The notes under the pieces: model-generated
The model's database searches: none
Told to the model about the DNA's origin: nothing
The model's input: the letters and a program-made list of their open reading frames with translations, nothing else
Shown: positions 9,801 through 20,809 of the stretch, in pieces
Position numbering within the stretch: position 1 is the stretch's first letter
Layout: the number at the start of each line of letters is the position of its first letter
From: Hordeum vulgare subsp. vulgare
Taxonomy: Eukaryota; Streptophyta; Magnoliopsida; Poales; Poaceae
Assembly: GCF_904849725.1 (NCBI RefSeq)
Contig: NC_058524.1
Location: 547,277,763 to 547,341,762, forward strand
Length of the DNA stretch: 64,000 bases
Direction: 5' to 3'
Position numbers and translations under genes: made by a program

Positions 9801-12800
9801 GATTGTGGGATTTGTTCTCCTAAAATGAAATGGCACAAAGTTGACCTTTTTTGAGGAATAAAGTGTTCAACTTCTCTTCATGGCAACATGAAGTTACTAA
9901 CTTTTACTCCCTCCGCCCCATAATATAAGAGCGTTTGTCAAAAACGCTCTTATATTATGGGATGGAGGGAGTACTAGACAGTGCCACTGCTAGCTAACTG
10001 TAATCGTAACTTGCTTCCAGAATTCGCGTCTTCATAATTACATCTTTCTTGAGTAAAAATAGAACAAACAAGCTGTCCCATGCCATTTCCCTTTTTGCTA
10101 GTCTTTGCTTAGGACATGAGGTAAACATTTAATTTTTTTTCGAGAAAACGCAAAAAGCCTTTGCGTTTCATTGCATTGAAAGGGGGGGGGAGAACATCCT
10201 TCTAAGAGGCCAGTACATCGGTGTTACAAGTGGATCAATGGACGTCCCAGGAGGAAGGCAGGGTGACTCTAAGCCCTTTGGCTCCTGCCTTAGCCCAATT
10301 CCTGGACTCGTCCTTGATCGCAGCGTCTAGCTCGACTAAGGATGGGGCTACATGGTCGAATACACACGCATTTCTATGCTTCCAGATCATCCAAGGGACC
10401 AGGAGCGCTACGGAGGCCAACGCTTTGCGGAGCAGGGGGGTGTAGCATCGCGAGCTCGCAGCCACCAGTCGTGTAGCGTGGCGTCCTGGTCGGGCACCGG
10501 CGACGGGAGACGCAGCCAGGACATGATGCCGTGCCAGGTCTGCCTCGCGAATGGGCATGCGAGCAGCAGGTGTTGCATGGATTCCGGCTCTTGATCACAT
10601 AAGAGGCACCGAGGGTGGTGAGTGAGGCCATGGCGGGCGAGGCGCTCCGCGGTCCAGCAGCGGTCCTGGCTGGCGAGCCTGTGGAAGAATCTGACCTTCG
10701 GCAGGGCCCAGCTCTTCCATATCAGCTTCCAGGAGCGACAAGTGATAGATCCGTGGAAGGTGGCCTGGTAGCAGGACCTAGCTGTGTAGCTGCCGTTGGC
10801 CATCCATTTCCAGATCAGCTTGTCTGGCTCGTGGGAGAGGGTGGCGCGAGACACCAGCATCCAGAGTTGGAGGTACTGCCCAATCTCCTGGAGGCCAAGG
10901 GTGCCGCGGATGTCCCGCGCCCAAGCATTGCCTTGAACGCCCTCCGCCACCGTCCGGGAATTCCTGCGACTCTTGGGGATGCACATGTACAGCGCGGGCG
11001 CGTGCTCGCGGATGGAGAGGCCGAGAAGCCATCGGTCCTCCCAGAAGAGCGCTGTGGTTCCATCCCCGAGCTGCATAGTGGTGGAGGCGTGGAAAAAGGT
11101 CGTGCTCCTCTGGGGTGAACTGCATGTCCAGGCCATGCCAAGCGCGACCAGTGTTCGTCCGCGAGAGCCATAACCATCTGAGCCGAAGGGCGAGCCCCGT
11201 GCGCTCGAGGTCTCGGACTCCCAGGCCACCAAACTCGATCGGACGGCATACCCGGCGCCAGTTCACGTGGCAGTGCCCTCCGTGGGCTGCCTGGCGTCCT
11301 GCCCAGAGGAACCCGCGCTGAATCTTCTCGAGCTGCTTCAGGGGTTTTTTCGGGGGGGCGAGGGCGAGCATTTGGTGCGTGGGAATGGCGCTTAGCACCA
11401 ATTTGACGAGCGCCAGTCGCCCAGCTTTGTTCATGAGCCACGCCTTCCACGACGGGAGGCGGCCTGCCACCTTGTCGACGAGTGGTTGCATCTGGGCCGC
11501 GGAGAGGCGGCGTGTGGAGAGGGGATGCCCAGGTATGAGATGGGCAGGTCCGCCGTCTGGCAACCCAGGGTCTCCAGCACTGTGGCAGTCATCTCGTCCC
11601 CATGCAGTGCCGTGGCGGAGCTCTTCCCGTAGTTCATGTGTAAGCCAGAGGCGGCACCAAAGACTCCTAGGATGCCCTTCACGGCCCTGACCTCGCTGGT
11701 CGTGGCGTGACAGAATAGCATCACATCATCGGCGTATAGCGAGATGGCCGACACCTCTCGACGGGGGTGGAGGCTCCGGAGGATGCCGGTCTGGAGCGCT
11801 CGTTGCATGAGGCGACTGAGGGTGTCGACGGCCAGGACGAATAGCTGCGGAGACGTCGAGTCACCTTGGCGCAGCCCGCGGCGGTGCCATATCGGGGGCC
11901 CAGAAGGAAGGTAAACATTTAATAGCTGGCTCATAGCAAGTCAAATACTGCCAGCTGTCCTTCAACACACGTCAGCCCTCTTTGTTTCCATAATTGTTTG
12001 ATTTGGACTTTTGTCAGCTTTGATAGCTTACCTTTGGTTTGCCAGTCCCATAATAACATGGCTAAGGGTTCGAGGCCTCGAAATCCGCTCGGTTGTCTAA
12101 AATTACATGAGAGCCGTCCATGGGGTTGAAAGCTAGATCAAGGATCCGGACGACGGTTTCCGAAAAGTGTCGGGTGTTGCCTGCACCTACAAGGGCCATC
12201 GCCCCTTCGAGGCCCGCCCGCTAGCATGACCTTTTGGATACTTTTGGTAAACTTGCTCATATTTAGGTGGAAACTCTTAAGGCTGGAGAGAAGTTGGAAG
12301 ACTCGAATTCGGCCATCTACACCAACCCCCGGACCACCACGTGGGTTACCAGACAACACTGGGTGCATTGAAGAAATGAGTGCCTTGACTCCTGAGGGCA
12401 TCCTCAGGACAGACTACCCTCTTTTTTTTGGAAAAGAAGGTTAAGACCCCCAGCCTCTACATCAATCGATGCATACAACCGTCTTTATTACTTATTCAAC
12501 AAAGGTCTGACAAGAACATACATCAAGCCACTCGAAGCCCCCACTCACACCTACAAAACGCGATAATGTGAAGTGCTCTCACTCCCCATATCTAAACCGG
12601 TGTTGTCGCCGACCCATCCACATAACGTATCGGAACTAACAACCGGTGCAGCAGACCTAAAGCGTACACCACATGCACACGTTTTAGAAGCCGCCATCAT
12701 CATCGAACCGCGGACCCATCTTCAGGAGAGAAATCCGCATCATCCATGTTAGTCCGGCCATCCGTCGACGCCAGCACGGCGCCCAGCGGCGCCACCTCCC

Positions 12801-15800
12801 TGCGCTCATCCATCCAGACGCGAAGACATTGTAAGATCGGCCAGGCATGACCTGACATCACCACCGAAGCTCCGTGCAGGACGAAGACGCTCCACCTCCT
12901 GCCTCTGTCTTCCAACGCTGCTCCACAAACGCTGCTCCCTAGAGAGGAACGACACCGCAATGCCGCCATCTCCGATCTGGAAAACCAGATCGTAGGGTTT
13001 CCCCTGGAGCAGCACGAGTGGATCGACAATAGTTACAGGACGAAGCCTTCATCAAGGTAACGGCGCAGAACGCCGCCATCTTCCGCCGTCGGCTCGGTTT
13101 TCACCGGCAACTATGTCTCCCTGACTCACAGCCGGGACTAGATGACAGATCTGGAGATCCGATCACCTAGCCTCAGGCCGACCACCTCCGATGTAGGAGA
13201 TGACCACCACCGCCATAATCCTCGTGATGCGATGCAGACCCGGAGTGCCTCCGCGAGCCGTCGCTGAAGCCGACGAGATGCAGCAGATTGAGGACGAGAT
13301 GCAGCCGCCCGCCTGGACCTGAAGGTCGTAGATCGAGCCCGGGACGTATCCCGGCCGCCGTTGCCGTCTTCTCCTACCGACCTCGTCGGCTGCAGCAGAG
13401 TTCCCCCGACGCGCCCCGGCCGCCGCTGCCCGCCATCCTCGTCATAATGGGTCCAGGTCTGGCCGCCGCCGCCGCGCCACAGGGCCTTCGCCTAGCAACA
13501 TTGCCGGCGGCGGCAGAGGGAGTGAAATGCGCGGGGGTCGAGGGGATTTGGGTGGAGACAGCCCGATGCGGCCCGGCGGCGGCCGCACGGGGTCGAGGGG
13601 GGGGGGTCTCCTTCTAAAAGTTTAAAAGTTAAGCAGATCGGACAGACTACCCTTTGGCCCGGGATGCCTTCAAATATACTGTTCAGGCATACCCGACAGC
13701 GGAAATTGTCTTTTGACTCTTAACATGCCCATCCAGAACGGGGAGTCCTTTGCATTCAACGCCACTTGTGACAGGGTTTGGAGTGGAGATATTTATTTCC
13801 TACAATCGTGCTCATACCCCATCTTCAGTTAGCAGATTGAACAACTATTTGTTGAGCAACCATTTTTTTGTTTATTTATCCCCAGATCCTCCATTCCAAG
13901 TCCGCCTTGAACTTCCAGTCTACAAATGATGCTCCACTTAGTTAAGGGCTAGTTCTTTTGCTGGCTTATAGAATAAGCTGCCCCCTACCCAGCTTAGTCT
14001 AGAAGCCCAACCAAATTTACTTATTTAGAAGCCTACTAATTAAGACTTGACTAGTAGGCTTCTAAAAAATATATTTTTGGTTGGGCTTCTCGAACAAGCT
14101 GCCCAAAAAAGCCAACCAATATTTCCATTTATGCTCTTCACTTTGCTAGAAAACTTGGATCTGTAGTAAATTTCATTCGTTTGCGTTACCCCCTTAGGTA
14201 TCTTAACAAGGACAACATACACATCGGTAGATTGGTCGGCACTGCATTGATTGATCAGGACAAGTTGTCGTCCAAAAGACAACAACTTGCCCTTTCAACT
14301 ATTGATTCTTTTTTCTAAAACTGATCTTCTGTCCCTTCCACTCCTTTTTTAGGAGCTTACCCTGGTGAATAAGGATTTTGAGTTAATGGAACGGGAATGA
14401 TCCTGACTAGTGAGAGCAGCTTGTACCGGTCTCAGCCTAATCGATATTGAATTTAGAAGTTCACTAAGAAATTGTTCTAGTATCTACTCCCTCCGTCCGG
14501 AAATACTCGTCGGAGGAATGGATGTATCTAGATGTATTTTACTAGATACATCCATTTTAATCAACTTTTGCGACAAGTAATTCTGGATGGAGGGAGTATA
14601 TTGCAGTCCCTCTGTTTGCAGCACGACTCGGATTCTGGGATGACATGAACCCTAGTTGCATATTGTCCCGGAGTTATTTCCAGAAGCCATCCTTTTGATT
14701 TCTGCTTTTATTTGCTCCTTTTCCCCTGAAAGACAGTGATGGCTCTTATTGCTATGGTTATTTATAGTTAAACAGGTCGGGAAATTTTTGGAGTTTAATT
14801 CGGTTTGTCAGGATTCTAGACAAATAGTTGCTACTTCTGGTTGTTTCCTGTAAGATGATTTTTCCTGTATTATCAATGCTGTCTGCTTGGCTCCTATGGA
14901 AGTATTGAAATGACTGCACCTTCAACGGAGCTACGCAATACGTCTGCCAGCTTGAATATCCAGAAGAAGCTTGTGCCTGGTGCCAAGCTGGTCCATTAGG
15001 GTTGCGTTCTATGATCCCTGCTTGAATATCCAGAAGAAGCTTGTGCCTGGTGTCAAGCTGGTGCATCAGGGTTACGCTCTATGATCCCTGGAGAGTAGTC
15101 GGATCGCGTTGTACCTGGGTGCGTGGCCTCTCTTGAGAGCCATGGGTCTGTAGACCTCTGTTTCCTCTTTTAGTGCACTGATCCGCAAGTCAAGTATTGG
15201 GGCGATTTGTATTTTCAATGCCACTTTAATTAAGTTATTGTTATATAATCATATTCAGCTAAGAAAATTATTGTCATATTACATTTTTTGTAGTACTGAA
15301 TATATTTCCTGCTATGCAGGAGCTGTACTGCATGGGGTTCCAGACTGGTGGATTACAAACCAAGGATGGAAAAGATATGGTGCTTTTGGGAGGTACATGT
15401 TGGTTTCAACTACTGCCTCCATTCCAAATAAGGATTGTGAAACCAGGACGCTTATTTTGGAACGGAGGGAGTATTAATCTAGTAGTTTTGTGCAGACGCT
15501 GCATCTAACGTTTACCAACTTATTTTCAGATCTAGCATTTTCAAACAGACTTGTTCTTTACGATTTAGAAAATCAAGTTATTGGATGGACCGATTACAAC
15601 TGTAAGTTTCCTGTGCTTTTCTGTAAAAATATGACACAGTACGAGAATGTTTATAGAAAGAATATAACACAAAAGTTCATGTGGAACCTGCTCATTTTGG
15701 TTTCAGGCTCGTCCAGCATTAAAATCAAGGATGACAAGACTGGATCAATATACACTGTGGATGCACATGATATCTCATCTGGATGGAGATTTCAGTGGCA

Positions 15801-15855
15801 CAAGTCCTTGTTTGTATTGCTAGTAACGGCGCTGTGCAGCTATACAATGTTCTAA
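6813..15855 (+). CDS. A1-family aspartic protease, probably GPI-anchored (aspartic proteinase-like protein 2 / A36-A39 type)
   Basis: Ten exons join in frame to 485 codons: 6813-7048, 7149-7278, 7412-7659, 7743-7967, 8603-8765, 8854-8924, 9105-9195, 15320-15392, 15530-15601 and 15707-15855. Every intron is GT-AG and phases agree throughout. The protein starts with a Leu/Ala-rich signal peptide (about residues 1-26). The first catalytic site VDTGSDILWV has its Asp at residue 99, the flap SYGDGSSTTG has Tyr169, and the second site IIDSGTTLAYLP has its Asp at residue 315. The end is a hydrophobic tail (about 470-485) after a Ser/Gly/Trp stretch, as in GPI-anchored members. Such enzymes are secreted endopeptidases; the Arabidopsis A36/A39 pair acts in pollen. 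Exons 1-3 are GC-rich and later exons AT-rich. Intron 7 is 6,124 bp because of transposon insertions. The gene looks intact. Substrate and tissue are not readable from sequence. Confidence 0.93.
9387..9420. repeat. (CA)n(CG)n microsatellite
   Basis: An alternating purine-pyrimidine run of CA dinucleotides passes into CG dinucleotides inside intron 7. Such tracts can adopt Z-DNA. Confidence 0.9.
9907..9971. mobile_element. 65-bp Stowaway MITE, nearly perfect hairpin
   Basis: CTCCCTCCGCCCCATAATAT at the left pairs with ATATTATGGGATGGAGGGAG at the right, with only a very short loop, and the element is flanked by TA on both sides (9905-9906 and 9972-9973). It lies in intron 7 of the protease gene. 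Confidence 0.9.
10134..11908 (-). mobile_element. 5'-truncated LINE (non-LTR retrotransposon)
   Basis: A 15-bp target duplication, AGGTAAACATTTAAT, flanks the insert (10119-10133 and 11909-11923). A T-run at the left edge is the poly(A) tail of a minus-strand element. The body encodes reverse transcriptase and zinc-binding domains on the minus strand. The insertion lies antisense in intron 7 of the protease gene. Confidence 0.93.
10235..11908 (-). pseudogene. LINE ORF2 remnant: reverse transcriptase C-terminal half plus zf-RVT domain
   Basis: Reading leftwards from 11908, the frame opens with the region around RRGLRQGD and contains SLYADDVMLF, the YADD catalytic box of non-LTR reverse transcriptases. 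The thumb-like part follows (WKAWLMNKAGRLALVK, then FLWAG and VCRPIEFGGLGVRDL). A frame change leads to the zinc-binding RT-associated domain (KVRFFHRLA, CLLCDQEPESMQHLLLACP). After another frame break comes a short C-terminus (WMIWKHRNACVFD) ending at 10235. At least two frameshifts separate these blocks and the endonuclease and RT N-terminus are missing, so it cannot be functional. The open frame that starts at 11934 borrows its first codons from the target site. Confidence 0.88.
12421..13639 (-). mobile_element. Non-coding non-LTR retroposon (LINE deletion derivative or SINE-like)
   Basis: The 14-bp repeat GGACAGACTACCCT stands at 12407-12420 and 13640-13653. A T-run at the left edge (12422-12430) marks a minus-strand tail. 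The 3'-end sequence next to the tail (ggttaagacccccagcctct) resembles 3' ends of Triticeae LINEs. The remaining 1.2 kb is GC-rich and has no reverse transcriptase. It is a second antisense retroposon in the same intron. Confidence 0.8.
13945..14125. mobile_element. Foldback MITE, possibly hAT-like
   Basis: Arms of about 40 bp at 14001-14040 (agaagcccaaccaaatttac onward) and 14051-14090 (ending ttggttgggcttct) are inverted copies separated by 10 bp. The outer words, agttcttttgctggcttat on the left and gctgcccaaaaaagcca on the right, are partly complementary. No clear TSD was found, so the superfamily is uncertain. Confidence 0.6.
14487..14596. mobile_element. Stowaway MITE (110 bp)
   Basis: It starts CTCCCTCCGTCCGGAAATAC and ends TTCTGGATGGAGGGAG with TA at both flanks (14485-14486 and 14597-14598). 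Internal inverted words gatgtatctagatgtatttt and ctagatacatccatttt complete the hairpin. It lies in intron 7. Confidence 0.92.
14951..15090. repeat. 70-bp tandem duplication
   Basis: The unit beginning cttgaatatccagaagaagc and ending ctatgatccctg occurs at 14951-15020 and again at 15021-15090, with only a handful of mismatches. It lies in intron 7. Confidence 0.95.
15413..15471. mobile_element. 59-bp Stowaway MITE inside a 137-bp intron
   Basis: CTGCCTCCATTCCAAATAAG pairs with CTTATTTTGGAACGGAGGGAG-type sequence, with TA at both sides (15411-15412 and 15472-15473). It makes up over 40 percent of intron 8 (15393-15529) and starts 20 bp after the splice donor. Confidence 0.85.
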
Positions 15856-16558
15856 CTTGACTGCGGATCCTCATAACTCTGTATGCTTGTAGCAATTTTG
15901 TTGTATTTTGTTCTTAGTCCTTACAGAGAAAGGGAAGGATAGGGGCTAGATTATATACACCTATGTTGTCTTACGAAAATGGGGGGAAAGGAAAGGAAAT
16001 ACACTGATTTTCATGTCAATAATATATATGGAAAATATTTGCCCAAGAATTATTTGCTGATGGCGTCAACTGCATATGATGTTCTGTTGGTTAATAGACA
16101 TATTTTCTGTCATGATTTACATCAAGGTAGTCAACGTCTCCAGCACGGGTACGTCCGTGCATATCAGCTCAAATGCTCAATTAAGTGTACATTTCGTTTT
16201 GCTCCCATCAGTTGGATTTTAGAAATATTATATTTAGTATTTGGATGCCACAAAAATTTGAATTATAAATTCCAAACTCTATTCCAGTGAGTTAGCCTGG
16301 ACCCGCCAAAATGCACGATGTTGCTTCTCGATGCCCGCCATATTCGAACGTTTCAGATAATCTCATGAAATTAAATGGCATAAAGTTGAAAATTTAAATA
16401 CCGAAGTTCTACTTAGGGCATATGTACAAGTAACTCGGACCCACTTGCACGAACTGATCTGCTGATAGGAGAACATAGGCTTAGGTTCTACCTTATACGA
16501 TGTCACAAAATCAAAATATTAAAGTATCATTTTTTATTTTTTATGTATGTTCACAAGG
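15856..16558 (+). other. 3' flank / 3' UTR of the protease gene
   Basis: AT-rich sequence follows the stop codon. No canonical AATAAA stands at the usual distance; AATAATATATAT near 16018 is a weak candidate signal. Beyond about 16100 I see nothing further. Confidence 0.4.
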
Positions 16559-16561
16559 TAA

Positions 16562-17880
16562 GAGCATCTCCAACATATCCATATATAATGTCGATCCACA
16601 AAATGCGTTTACAGTTTACACGGAAAAACGGTTTTACGAGTCGGCGTGGGCTGCGGCCGAGCAAACCCCGGTTTACGGGGTCTGCTCGGCCGCCGTTCGC
16701 CGTCGCCCATAAATCAGTAATTTGCATTTTAATTTTGGGCATGATTTTTATTTATTTTCTTCAAGGGCATTTGATGCATAATAGTTTATCAAATATTTAT
16801 TACATTAGCAAGACAAAAGAAAACAACAATCATAATTAGGCATTTTAGAAGATATCCAACTTTCATAACTCCTCTCATTAATTGGACCAACATCTTCTTC
16901 ATGCCTTCATTGTTGATCTGCGGATTCTTGATCTTGCATTCTTCATTCTTCGCTTTTGATTCTAAAGAATTAGACATTGCTTTCCGTCTAGTTTCTTCTT
17001 TAATTGCACATGCAACTGCATCATTAGCCTCAATTCTACCAACAAGTGCACAAACATCTATTAAGTTTTTTCCTATCAATAAATTGACGCATTCTTCTTT
17101 CCAATACCAAAATGAGCATCCACCTTCCTACACATATGCCCATCTGAATAAGTTACGTAAATTGAACCAAATAGGTTGACAAAGCCGAACGAAAACAAGA
17201 ACACACCCCGTCGTTTTCGCATTTGAAGAAGACCCATCTGGGGTGTTGCGGCGTGCTAGGTGTTAGCTGCAACACTGTCTGTGCAGAGTCGTTGCACTGT
17301 ATGAACGGCATCGGCGAGCTGCTGCACGAGCTCCAAGCCCAGGCGACAGCAGGCCGAGTCCTTGCTGGCAAACCGACGATGGCGGCTAGAGGAAGAACCA
17401 GTACATGCATGCGGCTTTGGGGCTTTGTCGGAGCTGTGTGAGGTGCTCCCCGACCAATCTCTGGCTTGGCGCAGCCGCCGATGGCCAAAAATGCCAAATC
17501 CGGTGGCCACGACAAACAGCCACCGATCTGCAACTTTCCGGTCGTCCGAGGCAGGAGGAAGTGGTGGAGGTCAATATCGGGCGTGTGGCGGCCCGCCGGC
17601 TGGTATGACTGGAATCGTAGGCGGCGGTGGGTGGGGAAAAGCGTGGGATGAAGTGTCCCCCGCCTCGCCAACCGCTCCCGCTATATACAAGGCACCGACA
17701 GGGCGAGGGAGAGAACCTGCATTTTCGTGGGTTGGGGTGGGAATTATGCCGTGCCCCGTAATAATATTTACGAGTCCGACGCATTCATCAGGTCTGATCA
17801 AACAACTTTTTTGCATGGACCTGTATCTTGGGGGTCATTTTACGGATCGGGGCATTATACGGGGTCTGTTAAAGATGCTC
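16562..17880. mobile_element. PIF/Harbinger non-autonomous element (1.3 kb)
   Basis: The ends GAGCATCTCC and the complement of AAGATGCTC form short TIRs, with a TAA target duplication on both sides (16559-16561 and 17881-17883). Inside are an AT-rich left part (with a minus-strand frame around 16789-17079 rich in Lys/Glu/Asn) and a GC-rich right part (17200-17700) with overlapping open frames on both strands. I recognise no transposase. The GC-rich frames probably derive from an eroded gene inside the element. Confidence 0.8.
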
Positions 17881-18199
17881 TAAGTGTGTGTAACCCCTAA
17901 AAATTTCAACTCCAAACTTGAATTACACATAGAGATAAAAAAGACAAATCTAATATGAATAATGTTAAAAAGACAAAAGAAAAAATGGTACTAGTCACAT
18001 CAGTATTTGTCGTTTTTACATCTCCAATGTGTATTTCAAGTTTGAGTTGAAATTTTTAGGGGTTGCCCACACTGATCTTGTGAACAACCATAATTATTTC
18101 AGAACTTTTTGATACTTCAAAATTTTAGCTATGTGGCATTGTACCACGGTAGTACATAAGCCTTTGGAGCACATGATATTGCCTCTAAGATCTTCTTTT

Positions 18200-19627
18200 G
18201 GGAATTTCCTATTCGTCGCTTGTAGCGGAGCGGTGTCGGGGCTTCACACAGGATCCCAACCATCCTTTCAAAAGTGAGCCGGCCCATTTAACTGTTTCAG
18301 CGCTCCAGTTTTGGGAAGGTTCCCAGCTGCCTTTTTCCGATTTTGGGAAACTTCTAGAAGATTTCCTGAACCTTTTTTTTCTTTTTCTGTTTCAAAATAT
18401 GTTTTGTATTTTTAAAAAAATCTTGAAATTCGAAAAATGTTTTTAACTTTTCAAAAAATGTTCAGGATTTAAAAAAAAGTTCTGGATTTTTTAAAAATGT
18501 TCTGGTTTCCAAAAAGTGTTCTACATTTATAACAAAATTTCTGGATTTCAATTTTTTCTTCAAATTCGAATTTTTTAGCTTTTTAATAAATATTCAGTAT
18601 TTTCCAAAAATGTTCTGGATTTTTAAAAACTGGTCGGGGTTCTCAGACAATGTTCTGGATTTTGATTTTTTTTTACTTCAAATTCAAAAATTGTTTGAAT
18701 TTTTTTCTCTATTTAAAAATGTTTGAAAAATGTGTAGAAAATGGTTTGTGCTTCTAAATTTGTTCATGATTTTTTTAAAATTCTTGGTTTCAAAATTTGT
18801 TCTCAAGATTCAAAACATATTCGTGCTTTAAAAATTTGTTCACACTTTCAAATTTGTTCTCCATTTAAAAAAATGTTCAAAATTGTTCGCGCTTTCAAGT
18901 TTGTTCGGTGTTTTAAAAAACTAAATCTCCTTTTAAAGTGTTGTTTTAAATATTCAAAAAATTTGTACACGCTTCCAAAATTTGTTCTGAATTTTTCAAA
19001 ATTATTCTCAGATTAAAATTTTCTTCTCAAGATTAAAAAATGTTTGTGCTTTAGAAAAATGTCCGCACTTCCAAATTTGTTTGGATTTCTTCAAAAAAAG
19101 TCTCCGTTTCAAAATTTTGTTCTCAAGATTCGAAAAATGGTCGTGTTTTAAAAATTTGTTCGCACTTCCAAATTTGTTCAGGATCTTTCAAAAACTGTTC
19201 TTGGTATGAAAATTTGTTCTCAAGATTCAAAATATGTTCGTGCTTTAAAAATTTGTTCGCTCTTTTAAATTTAAAGAGTCCAAAAGTTTTTTAAATCGAT
19301 TTTTTCAAACATTTTTCGAATTTGAAGAATATTTTTTGAAAACGCGGAACATTTTGATAATCCAAAACATTTTTGCAACAGAAACAAAAAAGAAAGAAAG
19401 AAACAGAAAAGAAAAAAAGAAAAAGAGAAACAGAAAAGAGAAAAGAAAAAACCCGGTTCAGGAAACCTTCTAGAAATTTCCCAAAATCAGAAAAAACGGG
19501 TAGGAACCTCCGACCAAAACCGGAGCGCTCGAACAGTTAAACAGGCCGGCCCACTCCCGGAATGATCGTTGGGATTCTGTGGGAAGCCCCGACCCCGCTT
19601 CGTAATGAGCGACAGGTAGGAGCTCCC
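18200..19627. mobile_element. Mutator-like element with TIRs of about 180 bp
   Basis: The left arm (18200 to about 18387) and the reverse complement of the right arm (about 19440-19627) match over nearly their whole length. Shared words include gtcggggcttc, gccggcc, tttaactgtt, gagcgctcc, gattttgggaaa and ttctagaag. The flanks cttctttt (18192-18199) and cttctttc (19628-19635) may be a decayed target duplication. The core is AT-rich with repeated words such as caaatttgttc. There is no transposase, so it is a non-autonomous MULE or long foldback element. Confidence 0.75.
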
Positions 19628-19635
19628 CTTCTTTC

Positions 19636-20806
19636 GAACATGTCATTCTTCGATGTCGATGAGGTTGGTGAATATGTTCATAGCAGACCGGATCAATGTG
19701 ATGGTTTCGATGTGCATCTTGATAGCCTTGCATGGGCCTTGTGCTGTCTATGGTGCTTTGGACTTAGTCTAGTTTTTTTAGCAACTGGATCTAGTCTAGC
19801 TTGGTATGGCTTTGCCGTTGTTCAGGGTTTCGCCTGATTTACCTTAATAAATTGAGTAGTCTTTTCATCTTTTTTCCTTTTTGCTATGCTTTCCTCCTTG
19901 GAGGTGTTTTTGTAATTGCCCTTTCTAATTAATGCGTTTGATAGTTTTTCTGCCAACATTCCTGGAAAAAAAAGTTACTCCTCTCTATGTCAAAGACAAT
20001 GCTTACAATTTTCTAAGTAATGAAGATTTACCGTGTAAATGTGAGTTTGAAAGTTAAAGATTACACTTTTGCTTCTAAACATTATCCTTTGCGAGAATGA
20101 TTTTTAAGTGGATAGGCCTTCATGAAAAAAGTTACTCCTCCCTATGTGGACAAACCTTTTTTTTATAACTACACAAACACAAGCCTAACCAGAGTCAAGG
20201 CTCTCTTTATAACTTAAATTTATTCCATGGAGGTTGCGCTCTTAGGAATTGTCACCTCCAATCTCAGAGGCGTTCCTAAACCCTTATTGGCTCTGTTTGA
20301 AAGCAATGTTCTTGTAAACCTCAGTATTTCGATACTACAATTATTTATACCGATGACAATGAATAATGTAGTTTATGAATTTCTATGTATTATAGAAACA
20401 ATGGCATGTTTGGAAATTAAAGTACACAACATTTTAATAGGCCACCGCTAAGACAAGGCCTTTGTTGCGTTTCTCAGTTTATAAAAAAGAGGTCCCAACC
20501 TCTCTTTTTTTAGTACTACTTCAAAATACTACAGTTCTGTGGATAATGTAGTTTATTTTTTGAACGGTGACCATGTAGTTTATAATACTATAATTTTAAT
20601 TTTAATTAAAGCCAAACACCTCAAAGTATTTAAAATCATAGTATTTAATAAAAAACTATTAGTATTTTTGGAAATATTTTAAAAATACTTTACACCCAAA
20701 TAGTGGAACTCGGTTTGTAATCTCTACAAATCTGAAACTATGAAAAACAACAAGATGCATAGTGTACGTTACCAATGCGATACGAATATAGAATAGAATC
20801 TTGGCT
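19636..20806. other. AT-rich intergenic stretch
   Basis: No gene is visible. The words ttactcctctctatgt and ttactcctccctatgt recur near 19974 and 20130. A tggctctgttt / agccaaacacc pair (about 20287 and 20610) could mark an unclassified small DNA element, but no TSD was found. Confidence 0.4.
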
Positions 20807-20809
20807 GAT

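Noticed and set aside
10615..11690. Plus-strand open frames across the LINE
   Set aside because: They lie antisense to clear reverse-transcriptase and zinc-binding sequence on the minus strand.
17153..17883. Frames of up to 173 residues on both strands in the GC-rich half of the Harbinger element at 16562-17880
   Set aside because: Overlapping frames on both strands, no recognised domain and a position inside a non-autonomous element argue against a gene.
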